Source: Diadema setosum
Taxonomy: Eukaryota > Echinodermata > Echinoidea > Diadematoida > Diadematidae
Direction: 5' to 3'
DNA length: 64,000 nt
Assembly: GCA_033980235.1 (NCBI GenBank)
Contig: CM067067.1
Location: 1,877,001-1,941,000 of the forward strand
Shown piece by piece: positions 44,878-57,393 of this stretch. Every line of letters begins with the position of its first letter. The first letter of the stretch is position 1. A program made the translations under genes and the position numbers. Under the pieces are notes generated by a model. The model saw only the letters and a list, made by a program, of their open reading frames with translations. It ran no database searches and was not told the origin of the DNA.

Positions 44878-47800
44878 ATGGCGAGTGTGGCACTGAAGGG
44901 TGAGACGACCCGTCTGGGCCTGTCAAATAAGAACTATGGCCGATCATATGGAGCTACGATGAAATCACAACAAGAAACGTACATACAACACAACATAGAA
45001 GTAGGAGAAACGTTGCAAGGTATATCGATCAAATATGGTGTACCGGTAAGTACATGAAACGTTCGTTCAGTATTTTTGTCTTGACGTGCATCCATAGCAC
45101 AGCTGCAGAACGTGTGTAAAAATGCCTGCACGCTCCACGGGTTGTGACACTGTCACGAGAAACCAAGGGCCAGGCTAGCTGTCATGAAAACACACCGATT
45201 GTAATTATTCAGTTGACCATATTGACAGTATGTTATTGTGTTTCTCATATTCCTAATGTAGAAAGTTTCGAAATTTGACAAGATTATCAATTTAGATTTT
45301 TAATCTAATTTAGAAATCACGGGAACCAAAAATTTTCTTGTTTTTTAATGCCTTTAAATTTACCCTTGTCAAATTTGTCAAAAATGAAATGCAGCCTTTT
45401 TAAAAAAAATCCTTTTAACATACTGCGCTGTGCAGATGAGATTGCATTGCCAATGCATATAGCTGTATAACTATACACAGCCCAGTCGCCGCTGTACATA
45501 CGTACAAACTGTAGCGCGACAGGGCTGTACCAACGAAGCTCCAAACACGAAGAGGGTCCAACGATCGCATGCGATCGGATTGAATTTTGATACTTTATAT
45601 CTTTTTTTTGCCACTTCAAACTCATCTGACGAACAAAATGATAATGAGACTTCATGAGTATGAGTATTGAAATTTAGATTCAATAACTTACCTAAATTGA
45701 TGGTTATATGCAGCATGTGTGAACGGTTCACGACCGGTACATCGTCTTTCACGCCAGGCCATTTCCAATATTCGGGAGGTCACTAGTCTGGTTTCCAGAC
45801 CCTTTGCCAACTGGACTCCGCGGCGACGAAGTCGCCGCCTTTGCCGAAGGCGCGAGAAAATCAACTTAAACTATACTAGTTTTCGACGTTGAGGGCGTTA
45901 ATATCATGGATAGCGAAATAGTATGGGCAGAGGGTCTGGAAGCCAGACTAGGAGATCACATGATCTGAATGCCCTTTCAAAAGGTCGCACTGTCGACCGT
46001 GCTGCTACACCAACACTCAAGCAGTGCATCGTACGCACGCAAAAGATTTCCGCAGAGATCAAGGCGCCATTTTGAATTCTGCAACGATGAACCGCGACGG
46101 TGTTAGGGAATCCGCCAGAAAGTATCATTTTTTGGTTCCACGGACTTATCACGAGGCTCTCAATGGACTTACGAACCTTCTGTAATACAAGCATGCACTT
46201 AAGATGAGTAACGTTTGGTAGCGTGTACATTGTTTATAAAGAACGTATAAATTTTCATAAGTTTTGTAGTTGTGTTGTGGTTCCCCACTTTGAAGGTGCC
46301 CGCTCGCTGGTCAGACGCTGTATTCGCGTAGCGTATTAACAGCGTCTGGTCGGGCTAATAGCTGTAGTGTATTGTACCATGTACATGTACTGCAAAGTTG
46401 TTGTTTGTGTGTCAGCCTAACGGTGCGGTTAGAGAGTCTAATAGATGCAGAAGTGTTGTGATGCAGAAGTGTCGTCATGGTTGTGATGCAGAATGTGTAA
46501 AAGTAATCCCTTGCCTTGAACTCGGCCAAGCCCAAGGATTGGGAAGGCCGAAGAGTTTTCTCCAGAGGCTACATGTACATGTACATTTGTACGATACGAT
46601 TGAAATGGCAAGGACAGCTCAGAGTCATAGTAAAATGGTAGGAAAACAGAAGAGCAACATCTGTAATGGTCTAGTCTAGAATCTAGATCACATGTCACAG
46701 TCTAGATCAATTCTGTGAATGTACATGTATGTAAAATGTACTGTATAGTGTACGTCTACTGTACACTAACACGAGTACTGAGTCTATGTGTAGCACAGGG
46801 ATCTGTTGGAAATACAAATTGTGCAGTAGATGGCTTTACATGTACATACAATTTTATTGTAAAAAAACTGACCCCTGATTAGATTACAGATGAAACACAA
46901 TACACATTTTTGCATTGTGATCTTTACACAGTATCCTTTCTGTTTCTGTTTTGGGTGCGTATGTATTGTATCTCACAATTTAATATTTACATGTAAAGAT
47001 CAGTGGCTTCGGACAAAAAAGAGGAACAAAGGACAAGAAAAGTTGAAGGGTACATGTAGATCTATATTATTACTGTGCACTACCCTAATGAGATCATGTG
47101 ACAGAAAAAGAGAAAAAAGAAATACAAATTTGTATGTCTGGGGTCATGTCATTTCTTACACGGTTTGCAGTATACAATGTACGATGAAAATTTTGCTCAT
47201 GTTTTCGCTGACTAGCATATGATTATAAAGTACTTGTTCTCAGCGTGCGATAACTACATGTACAAATGTATTATCTGCAGTTTGCACCACGTTGATGTTG
47301 CACCTGGCATATATTATGCCCAAGCTGGCCCTACAGTAATTGGCCCTAGATACAGTGTGTAGAGAGTTACATGTACTACAAATAAACTCTAGCTACAATT
47401 GTACATGTACAGCTACAGAGCCAGCACTGCATGCAGCATGTACTTGTTTTGATAGCTTTTGTTTGACTCAGATGATAACTTTCTTTGTTGGTCAAAATTC
47501 CTCTGGATTGCCAGTTGTACAAGTGTACATATAGCATTTGTGAGCAATACTATCAACCATCAATATCCAAGAGAAACTCCAGTACCTTGATGCATGTTTA
47601 ATATACACACAAACTTCCAATAATTGTTATACATTCCTATTGTACATTGTAAACTGCAGCAATACCCCCTGAATGTGGCATTGCAAACAACATCGTTATG
47701 CCTCAGTGAGTTTGGGAGAGTAAAGGTTATGTGGTTGTCTACTGTAAATGTGACAAAAAGGAACCAGCAACTATAATGTTTGTTGTTGTTGGGTTTTTTT

Positions 47801-50800
47801 TTGTGTGTGTTTTGTTTTCAAGTGTGTTTTGTTGGGTTTTGTTGTTGTTTTTTTTTTTGAAAATGCATGATGAAAAATTCAGTGTACCCTGGTACAATGT
47901 ATGCTGACTGTCAGGATAATGTGGTTCTCTCCAGGCTCTTTAGTAGTCTATTTTGCAGAGAGCCCAATAATGAGTTGTTGACTGAAAGATTTATAATTTT
48001 CAAAGTCTTGGTTGCCCCTGTTTTTCCCCCATTTGGGACAAGTATCATAGTACAGGTCATGCCTGTGCAGTGTACAGCTGTACTGTATCGAAATAATGAT
48101 TGGAATAATAATACTAATACTAATGTCCTGTGATGCAGTTCAGTGAAGAATTTAACCTGTAGTGATCAGCTTTAACAGGTTATGAGATTTACATGTACAT
48201 GGTTGATGAATTTCAATTTGTTATGGTGATGTGCATGTACACTGTAGTCATACATGTACATTGTATTGTTTAGTAGTGAGTGTTCATACAAGAGTATCTT
48301 GTACCAAGGAGGTACATGTATTATACCTCCTTGCTTGTACAATGTACAATGTATGAATACTAGTAATGCAGTGATTGATTCAGAGACTCCAACTCTCCCG
48401 TTTTCGACGGGAGATCTCCCGCCGAAAACCCATTTTTGCAAAATCTCCCGTCTTCCCGCTTGAGATTTAATTTCTCCCGCCCTGGCTCTGTGTCTCCCGT
48501 TGGAAAGGATTTCTTACTTACTGCTATTGTATGTTGAACAATTAAGCCTTAGATAGCACCAGAGAGCATCTAGAACCCTAGGAACTTCGCGCTTTGCACA
48601 CATCAACTTGGAGTCTCCCGTTTGCTAGGGGTTTCAGGCTGGAGAATCTCCAGATCAGAAGGTGCTTTGGGTTGGAGTCTCTGTTGATTTGACTGTTTGT
48701 TGATGCATACATATGCTCATGTATCAATGCTACTGTAGAAGAGCAGAAGAGCAATGAAATCACAGTGTAGAGGGCATTGTGTACATTGTACAATGTATAT
48801 GGTGACATACGTACATACATGTATATTGTACATATACAGCTGTATCTGAATGATATGAAAGATGCAATAAACAGGTTACGCTGTATTAAAAACACAGTCA
48901 TCACATTACAGTGTTTAGAGTGCAATCAGCATGCTACCCATATATTTGGCATGATATCCTATGGCTGTACATGTATACTTCACACCAGAGTGACTTCCTG
49001 CCACCTGGTGACAGAGTACTTTGAGTCATTTGCAAGGTTTGGATTTGGTCTCACTTCTGGTTTGACAATGAATCACATCCAGTAGACACACTCATGCACA
49101 CATTGCTGGAAGGACTCCATAACCTTGATTTTAGTAGTACATGTAAATAGTTAAAACAGAGGGCCAAGTATTCAGGGCATTAGTCTCTGTGTTAATGATT
49201 GCCAAGGTCAGTTCAGGGCCCTGTCACATATCTGTACATCCAAGCGTATTCTCATAGGCCTTTACAAATGTAGCTGAGATTGATGTACAATGTACATATA
49301 CTGTAAATGTACAATACAACTGGGAGATCTTGATGCTGCAGCCATGATTGCTTTGATAGAACATTATACAATTTGTATGTGTATGCACAGCTACAGTGTA
49401 CGTGTACAATCAGTGACACAATAGTTTTGTTTTGTTTTCTACTGGCATTGTTGCCGTCTACATGTACAAGTACATGTAGTTCCATTCCTGCCCCAAGTAT
49501 ACGAGAGAAAGAGGCATGTGTTTATACAATGTACTTTCCGTTCACGTTTCATTTCATGAAAAGCTAAGTGAGTTCCGGGCTTATCTTTTACGGCCATCCA
49601 GAAAACAAGACACCAGATACACTGTATCTCTTGTCAGATATGCTCTACAAAGATAGTCAAATGACTATATGTAAAACTTTGCAGTGTACATGTACATGTA
49701 TGCTTTTATTTTGTTTTGTTTTCTTACATACATGTACTTCTGTTGACCTTCCACACCCCCACACCAGTGATACATGTTATTATCAACACAGTGGAAAATT
49801 TGTAATCTTGCACCCACGTGCTGTGGAGATACGCTGTAGAGAGGTTTGGCAATGCAAATGCACAAAGTGTACATTCAAATATGTTCGCTGTATCCACTTC
49901 ACATGTCCAGTACATTTTTGTAACATACGTCATGATGTACAGTAATACAGCCAATCATCGTACATTGTACAGTCAAATTATTTGTGACAGAATATGCAAG
50001 GCGCAATGTTCAAGTACAGTTGTACATGTTCAGTTGTATATACGTAAGTGTTTGTCCGGGCAAGTGAAAATCAAAGTCAGGCAAGTTTTTTGGAACAAGG
50101 AAAAAAATGCTTGCCCAAATTGGGCAAGCAAAAAGTTTTGAGGTCACCTTTTTTTTTTTCACTTTCCTCCTTCAAATTCATGAAGTCAACTATACAGAAG
50201 CCCAAAGATATTGACTGCTTAATTTCATTTTACAGCAACCAACTTTCCAACACTTGTGGACACCATATATTGAACCAAGTTTGTTTATACTCCAGTGTGT
50301 TTAAGCATGTGAATCAACCTGTGCTGTTTGGTCAAATGACTGTGCTTTATCAAGCCCTTGACTTACAAGTGATTTTCTATATAATTTTCTTACATATATC
50401 TCCTATTCTTAAAATCAATGTTCGGCATACATATGTTCTCCAACAATTAGAAAATCTGCTTGCCTGACTGGGCAAGATGTTAAAAAAAAAAAGAAATAAA
50501 TACTCAATTCTGAGTGATACACGCCATTAAAACCAAGTTATGTACAGTACATAGTCTACGTACACATAACACCCTGATACTCCTGCACAATGTACTGTAG
50601 AACTTGACAAAATATCAAACATTTTGTCTCTTGTCTTTAGGAATATACAGTATTAGGAAATATTACATATTTTCAGACTTCAAAGTGATGTTGAATATTT
50701 ATGCATTTGACTCAGATCTTGTATTTCTAGTGGGTGCATATTTTCAAGCTGAAAATTACATGTTGTACCTTTCTTTCCTGTGGATAAACAATGTTTTCTA

Positions 50801-52466
50801 CAGTGCATGTTTACCACTCTGTGAGTATTCCTCAGTAGTCCCTCCAAATCTTATGATGTAATCATCGTTGGAAATTTGCTTGGCTGTCCATGAATTGATT
50901 TCGTCCTCTGCTTCTTTCTTTTTGTTTTGCATACGTCCAGATCGAACAAATCAAGAGAGCAAACAAGCTGTTCACCAATGACATTTTTATGAGGAAAACG
51001 CTGAGCATTCCTGTTGGTGACCAACCCTTACCAGCCAATGTCCTAGAGACGGCCACTGCCACCGCCAATGGAAGCCCAGCGAGGAGAGCGCCCCCTACTG
51101 CCAAGAGGAGAGAAGGGAGTTCAGACTCGGAAGAGGACAGTGGGGGGAAAATTGAAGAAGACGACCGAGATGTAACCATGGACTTCTTTAACCGTATTGA
51201 CAGACAAGTGAGGGAGAAGAAACACAATTTGAAGAAAATTGAGAAGAATAGCAGGTATGGCGGCCACAGTGGGCTATTTCATTTGCTGTTTGCCAAATTA
51301 TTGCATGTTACTTTGTACAGTACATAATCAATGTACATTGTATATGTATGTATATTTTGTTTTTTTAATTTTTTGCAGAACTGATATTTGCAATTTATCA
51401 GGAACATGTAAAATATTGCTTCATGTATAAACCCAAATGCTCTTTTCCAAAAGGTGCAAAATCAATCATTTTTCCCCTGGGATATCATAGAAATGTTTAC
51501 ACTGTAAACTCAACCTTTCACAAATTTGCCTTATAAGTATCAATTTGCAAAGCATTAAACTTGTGAATTTCTGTGGCATATTTAGTAATGATCTTAGTGA
51601 TCAGCCTGAGTGTAAACCCTACGTTACATAGAGACAGTCTACATGTGTGTAATTTTAAATACAATAATATTACAGTCTAAATTTTTAGGAATTACAACTA
51701 TATATATAAAATGCAGATCATGTTACCTGTCAAATTAGTTGAATCTGCAAAGTTTTAATTAATTTTTTTTTTCAGCAAGATTTACATTAATTTGGTCCCT
51801 AATTATTTTTCAAAGTACATTGTACAAATCACTTTTACAGCTTTCATGAAGACTTTTTGGTATTTAATTGAATATCCTTTTTATTTTTTGCCTGTAATTT
51901 CCATACTTGCCAACTAGTAAGATTTTATCAGATTCAGTAAGATTTTTTACATTAGAAATAGCAAAATCAGATTTTCTGTCCGAGAAATCAGATTTTAAAA
52001 AAATATTTAGATATACCTTTCTTGTGTATTTTCTGAAGATTTGACCGAAAGTAAGATTTTTAACTTCAGTGTGCATATACACTGTACAATAAGATTTTTG
52101 CAATCCACGAGTAAGATATTTCATCTTGAAATGTTGGCAGGTATGAATTTCCACTGTATCATTTTGAGGTTTTGTTTCTTTGTTTCTTTGTTGGTGTTTC
52201 CCCACAGTATTGGTGAGATTGAGGCCATGTCTCCCAACATCCAGTCAGCCCCTTCTCCCTCCCAGAGCTATACCAGGATAGCTGAGGGGGGCAAGGCCCC
52301 TGGAGAGAGCTACCAACTCAGCGCAGTCACCGTGGCAACGGAAGGGGAGTCCAATCTTGTGGAGACAACTCCCCCCGTGGAGGTTGGGGGCTCCCTGTCT
52401 CCGCTCCTAGGAGGTAGGCTCAAACGAAAGACCAAGAATGTTGCAGACAAAAGCTGGCCTGTATAA
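44878..52466 (+). CDS. LYSMD2: LysM domain protein of the LYSMD1/LYSMD2 type, 3 exons, 246 residues
   Basis: Coding exons 44878-45045, 50941-51254 and 52208-52466 (TAA) join in frame with GT-AG introns of 5.9 and 0.95 kb. A RSYG motif (22-25) precedes one LysM domain (about 35-80): ETLQGISIKYGV, then IEQIKRANKLFTND, a block shared with vertebrate LYSMD1/2. An acidic Ser-rich linker follows, then DFFNRIDRQV (137-146), the other block conserved in this subfamily, and a basic C-terminus. There is no signal peptide or membrane segment, which separates it from LYSMD3/4 and implies an intracellular protein. Function is unknown in animals. LYSMD2 is chosen because LQGI and NKLFTND match it better than LYSMD1, but an invertebrate gene may predate their split. 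The ATG has purine at -3 and G at +4. Confidence 0.92.
45783..45951. mobile_element. MITE with CTAGTCTGG(T/C)TTCCAGACCC ends
   Basis: A 169-bp element whose ends match inverted over about 25 bp with two mismatches. It contains GGCGGCGACTTCGTCGCCG (inner hairpin, read on the minus strand). No reliable target duplication. Confidence 0.65.
48298..48340. mobile_element. Tiny palindrome with 7-bp direct repeats (CAAGGAGGTA type)
   Basis: A 29-bp unit (48305-48333) with arms CAAGGAGGTA and TACCTCCTTG around CATGTATTA is flanked by CTTGTAC on both sides (48298-48304 and 48334-48340). It lies in LYSMD2 intron 1. Confidence 0.65.
48376..48688. mobile_element. Short TIR element with repeated TCTCCCG motif
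   Basis: Ends CAGAGACTCCAAC and GTTGGAGTCTCTG are perfect inverted repeats, flanked on each side by TTGATT. Inside, TCTCCCG recurs at least six times, with CGGGAG in inverted orientation. The element spans about 48381-48683. Confidence 0.65.
50050..50476. repeat. Repeat with reiterated GGGCAAG motif
   Basis: GGGCAAG, GGCAAG and CTTGCC occur at both ends of the segment, including the hairpin GCTTGCCC-AAATT-GGGCAAGC (50111-50131). The middle is AT-rich. Boundaries are approximate and no target duplication was found. Confidence 0.45.
51896..52151. mobile_element. Short TIR element with repeated TAAGATTT motif, LYSMD2 intron 2
   Basis: Ends CATACTTGCCAAC (51902-51914) and GTTGGCAGGTATG (52133-52145) are inverted with one mismatch, flanked by AATTTC on both sides. 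The interior repeats TAAGATTTT, TCAGATTTT and GTAAGATAT. It ends 62 bp before the exon 3 acceptor. Confidence 0.65.
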
Positions 52467-54960
52467 GTGTGCTTTCTTCCCTCCCCTTATTATTTATCAT
52501 ATCCATCTCTACATCTCCACCACAACTCCAACCCCTGTGTCTGGGTGCTCTGTGTACACCTCAACTCCCTTCCAGTGGTCATTATATATTTTCAGGTGTT
52601 TGTTCACTGATCGTGTGATTTCTTGCTTCACTGAAGACCAGTGCCCGTCATTGAATTTCACAAAGTTTTATCTGCACCATCATCTGTATTAAATGTTCCA
52701 TGTTGTTTGTTTCCACTATCCTCTTCTCAGCAAAAAGGACAAATAATTTTAAAAAATGCATATTATACATTCACAAATAGAATGAAAAATCATTGTTTTA
52801 CTTTATCATTGTTGTATAAATGTGTTGGCATAATTAGGCTGCTGAAATACAATGTACATTTGTACATGTATGCTAATTTGTAGTGCCTTTAATATCATTC
52901 CAAAATACACCAATTACAGTCATTAGTATATTATTGATACCAGAAATGGAATTAAACGAGACTTATATTTCATGGGTTACCTTCATGCAAGCTCTCTTTA
53001 CTATTGAAAGTTCTCTTGGATGAGATTTGTGAAATTTTCTGGAAATTTAAATGATATTGAATGTGCAAGCATCAAAGGCAGTTAGACATTTGGTCGACAG
53101 CGGCTTTGGTAATGTCTTTCTAGTAGCTGACTGTCACACCCTAATGCTTTTGGAGAAGATTGGATCATTTGCTTGTGTCTCTAAGCCAACCGCACTTCTG
53201 CAATACAAACAAAATATCAAAATGTCATGCCTGTCATAGCATTGTGTGTGCTCATGCAATGTATATTGTATTTTCTGTTTTAATATATTATTGTCACAGT
53301 TTAGAGAAGTGCAGTGCTGTGGAAGTTGGTAATATATCATGTCAATATGTGTTGATTTTCCCAATGTGATTATGCAATCTTTCCAGTAGCTTTTCATTAT
53401 TAGTGTGATATTGCAAGTAGAGCAGTTTATATGGTATGTGGCATGCTTGTGTGAATATACGTTTGTCAGACATGTCTGCACACAGAGGTGCCTAGATTAG
53501 TGTCAGTGTTTGCACGAATGAGTCAGTACTTGTGCCCAAATTGCAAATTTTCTCTGGACGAATTGTGTGGCACACGATGAGATAATTAAGCCACCAGGTA
53601 CCTAGTTACCTGGCAATTATCCACTTTTCTCTATACCGGCTGATATAACATGTGATGTTTCCTTTGAGCATTGCCGGCATTAAAAGTGTGGAGAAAAAAG
53701 TGCTATGTCAAGGTTAATGTTAGAGTGCAGTAAATGCTACATTTGGACAACCAAACAATTCTCCATATCACATGCATTTTTGTACAGGTATTGCGCAAGT
53801 AATTTGGATCTACGTACCATTATTTTTGCACTGTAATAACTCATTGCTCATTCATTTTTATTTATTTTTTTTTTTTGTTCAATGACAATTGCCTCATTCA
53901 TATTATGTATATATTTTTGTTTTCATGAAAAAGAGAAAGAAATATACTGGTAAATGTCTTTGGCAGAAATGGACACAAATGGTAGATTGGCAAAAACGAT
54001 CCACTAGCACAAACTTTTGTGTTCGGGTGTATTAATTATAACTGCTTGTGTGTATAAATAAGCTTATGTAATGTAAATTGTATTGGTATCTATCTGTAAA
54101 AGCAAGGTACTGTATATGTTTTTGCTGGAATAAGTGAGGTAAGCTACACGTAGCTGTCTTATTTAGTGTGAAAAAAAAAAGTGCAATCATTTTGGCAGAA
54201 CTGTACATGGTGCTCAGGTTCAAACCCATACAACATGTACAACTTGTAGGTCTTCACACAAAAACATGTAAACCATGCAAGTTACTGAAGTGTACTTATA
54301 TGTGTCTATATATTCTTACCATCACAGTTAAGCAAAGTGACCAAATTTAAGAATGATAAGCAGAGAAAGCTAAAGACATGTCATGTTATGTAGCTTTTAC
54401 ATGGTCTACATGTATTTGTATGATTCCATTAAAGTCTAACATGCAAAAATAAATCTTAATTTTAAATTCATATTTCATATTAGGGTTGAGAATTCAGGTT
54501 ATGTTCAATGCTCAGGTGAGATACACGTGAACAGTTGGTATGAGTTAGAAAATGATCTAATTGCATTCTCTCTCTTGGAATAACTTCATACAATTGATGA
54601 TTATAAATGGCGATTTCAGTGTACACGTTTTGATACATGTACATTGCAGTTTCAAATTGGAAGGCACGTCTTTACTAACATGTAATGAAATGTGTGGGAC
54701 TGTAGATAGAAAAGACTTTTGTGGTAACAAACCTGACCTTCTTGGGAGGAAATATGCAGCAATTTGGATGGGAGTTGTCAGTGTTTCTGTGTTTTATGTT
54801 GTTGTTAGGTTTTTCTTTTTTTTTGTGGGGGGTGTATTGTTCCTTTTTTTTTTCTTTTTTTTTTTGGTATTTTTTTATTGACACACCAGGAGCAGGAAGG
54901 TAAAGATGATTAATCAGCAATGTATATGTACAAGTGAATAAAGGCAAGGCTTTAGCACAA
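52467..54960 (+). other. Probable LYSMD2 3' UTR and downstream DNA
   Basis: No further coding block follows the stop. Candidate polyadenylation signals AATAAA lie at 54448-54453 and 54937-54942, the latter followed by GT-rich sequence (GGTTTGATCATTGATTTGTC). Which is used, if either, cannot be seen. Confidence 0.35.
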
Positions 54961-57393
54961 ATGGTTTGATCATTGATTTGTCAGAGAGCACATAAGTGTA
55001 CATGATAAGGTACAATGCTGCATATCATTTTATCTGGTAGATATTAGAAATCCATAAAGATGATAAGGCTGTGAGTGGTTTCAGTGCAATTTCATCAATT
55101 TAAGGTTATGGCATGGTTTTCTCTTCTTCAGGGTTTTAGTTCATCTTGTCATTGCTTTCAAGGGAAAGGCAGTTATATATTTTATTTATTTCAAGGATAA
55201 CTTTGAAGCAATAGCCAAGGCATGGCTACTTGGTCAGTGCTCACGCTGTGTAGTTATGGAATAACAGCAAACTTGTATACAGAAAAATTGGCCAGGAAAA
55301 TATAGTATCAGAGGTTTATTGTGGTAATCTGTGGAAATCTCTCTCTTTTTAAAAATAATGCCATGTTTTGTCATGTGTCTTGTGTCTTGTCATGTACAGT
55401 AATGGCTCGTTGAGTTTACACAATCAGCTCTGCATTGTTGAAAGGGGCATACAATGTATGTGGTGAATATGCCTATTACAGTTGAAGTAAATTCTTGGAT
55501 TGCAATTTGAAAAGCATTTGACAGCATACAAGTGAATATTGCCAAAACCAAAGTTTTATTCCAGTCCCAATCAATTCAACTTTTAATGCAGAATTGACTG
55601 TACTTGTATGTTTTTGTTTCAACATATCAGTGTGTGGGCATGTCTATGTTCAGCATTAAATTTGGATGCAGAATGGATGGTGCTACAAATATACTGTATT
55701 GGGATACTAAATGCTTGTACTACTCAGCGCCCAGCATAGTATACAGTTGTAGGGTCTCCTGGACTCTTCTTATGTGTGTGTGATTTCAAAGAGTGAATTA
55801 CTATCAGGATGATCTAAGAGATGTAAGGTTATGTCCATGAATGTTATACAAAATATAAGTGTTGTAACCTCTAATCCATACATTATTTATCACATGATTT
55901 TAAGTAGCCATTAGAAGAATACAATGTTTAATGACTTTAAGCTAACACAGTCCATCATCACCACTTACAGAAAACAATGAAAAAAATTGTCTTAAAGAGA
56001 CACCCAAATACATGTGTACACATATTTTTCAAAATTTGTAAGTTTGTAAGTTTCTCCATGTAAGTAATTATGACAATGTTCATATTTGTCCTATTAGAAT
56101 ATACTTTGTACTTTGGGCAATGTTATTCCATTTCCTTACAGTCATAGTCCAATGAATTTGGACTTACACTTGTTTTTTAATATTTCCACTTTATTTGAAA
56201 AAGTGCATGAGGAATATGCTGATTATGGAGAAGTAATGCAAGATTGTGTACAATTGTTTGTTGTACTGCTACAATATGCAGCTATAGTTGAAGAGATTGC
56301 GGGGTTCATGTGTTTAGTTGGTGTACCAGTAGAAGGCCAAAAAAATTGCTGTAATTTATACATTTACAGGTATAATATGTACATAATAAAATCAAGACTA
56401 TTAAACAGGACTTCCTCAAAGGGATTGATAGGAATGGTGTACAACTGTATTTTGAAAACCTGTACTTAATGTAGAAAATCTACAATATTTGGCGTTGTTT
56501 TGTGTCGATGGGAATACTCGTGGGACATTAAATGTTTGTGCTTTGCGCTGTGTTTGTACAGTACTTAGGGTGTTGGTGAAATATTTGAAGCTTGCCATAA
56601 AATCAAAAGAATTACATTGTTCATGTATTTGTATACAAATGGAAAAGTGCCTGTTAGCAGTGTTTCTTTTGTGGTTCTCGTGCTTTTGTCAGTGCATGTG
56701 TGCTTCCATGTTGAGTGAACATTTCTGTGATTTGATGTAGCAACATACAGTACAATGTAGTTTGTTACGAGCATGTGTGTTGCTGTCATTTCTTCTGCAA
56801 GCAAATCGTTTGATGTGAATAATATGATATCATTGTCTCCTGCACTATTCCTTACATTCTGTTGTCATTGTTTCCCTTCAGGGGTATGTTTCATACCCTC
56901 AGTGTATCAAAATATATCCTTATCCTTTGAATCCTTCCTTTGAATTGAATTGAAATTAGCTCTGAGCCTAAAGTGTACAGAAATTCCATAAGATGCACAT
57001 AATACATGTAGCATTCCACAACTTTGATAACCCATTTGCTTCATCCAATAATTCCAATAATACCAGACTATTGGTGGGATATTAGAGCAGTCAATCAGTC
57101 TGAGAGCTGGGACTTTACAGTACATTGTAGAAGACCTTGTGTGAGTGAAAAGCAATTCTTTTGAACCGACATCATGCATCACTCTATGTTCCTCCTTTAC
57201 CAAATAATTCACCTACAGTAAATTATTTGGTCACAGTGGTCTATGCATATCTAGACTAATTGCCTGCTTGCTATTGATTTGTTTGTTTGTTTTTTCAAGT
57301 TCAGCATTTATGGTACTACACTAGTTATTGATCTGGCACAGATAAGGTAGTTTCTTTGGCAAAAATCTGGTTATATCAAACATCAAAATACTA
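54961..57393. other. Gene-poor stretch
   Basis: AT-rich DNA with scattered TGTACA words. A plus-strand ORF of 118 codons at 56113-56469 shows no domain, has AT-biased composition and is not supported as a gene. Confidence 0.4.

Larger units (their letters stand above)
45046..50940 (+). other. LYSMD2 intron 1 with dense TGTACA words
   Basis: 5.9 kb. Besides listed repeats it is studded with TGTACATGTACA and TGTACAATGTACA palindromes (for example near 46389, 46568, 47400, 48240, 49460 and 49686), far denser than in TEP1 introns. Short ORFs rich in CTCT/VHVH-like residues are by-products of this word. No nested gene is seen. Confidence 0.5.

Noticed and set aside
52041..52207. Upstream part of the ORF that contains LYSMD2 exon 3
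   Set aside because: It lies in intron 2, inside the TAAGATTT element; the CAG acceptor at 52207 sets the exon start.
53585..53612. CCAGGTA-CCTAGT-TACCTGG as another tiny transposed palindrome
   Set aside because: No flanking direct repeat and the arms do not fit the CARGGAGGT pattern.
56113..56469. Plus-strand ORF of 118 codons
   Set aside because: AT-driven composition, no domain, no splice context, and located in gene-poor DNA after LYSMD2.
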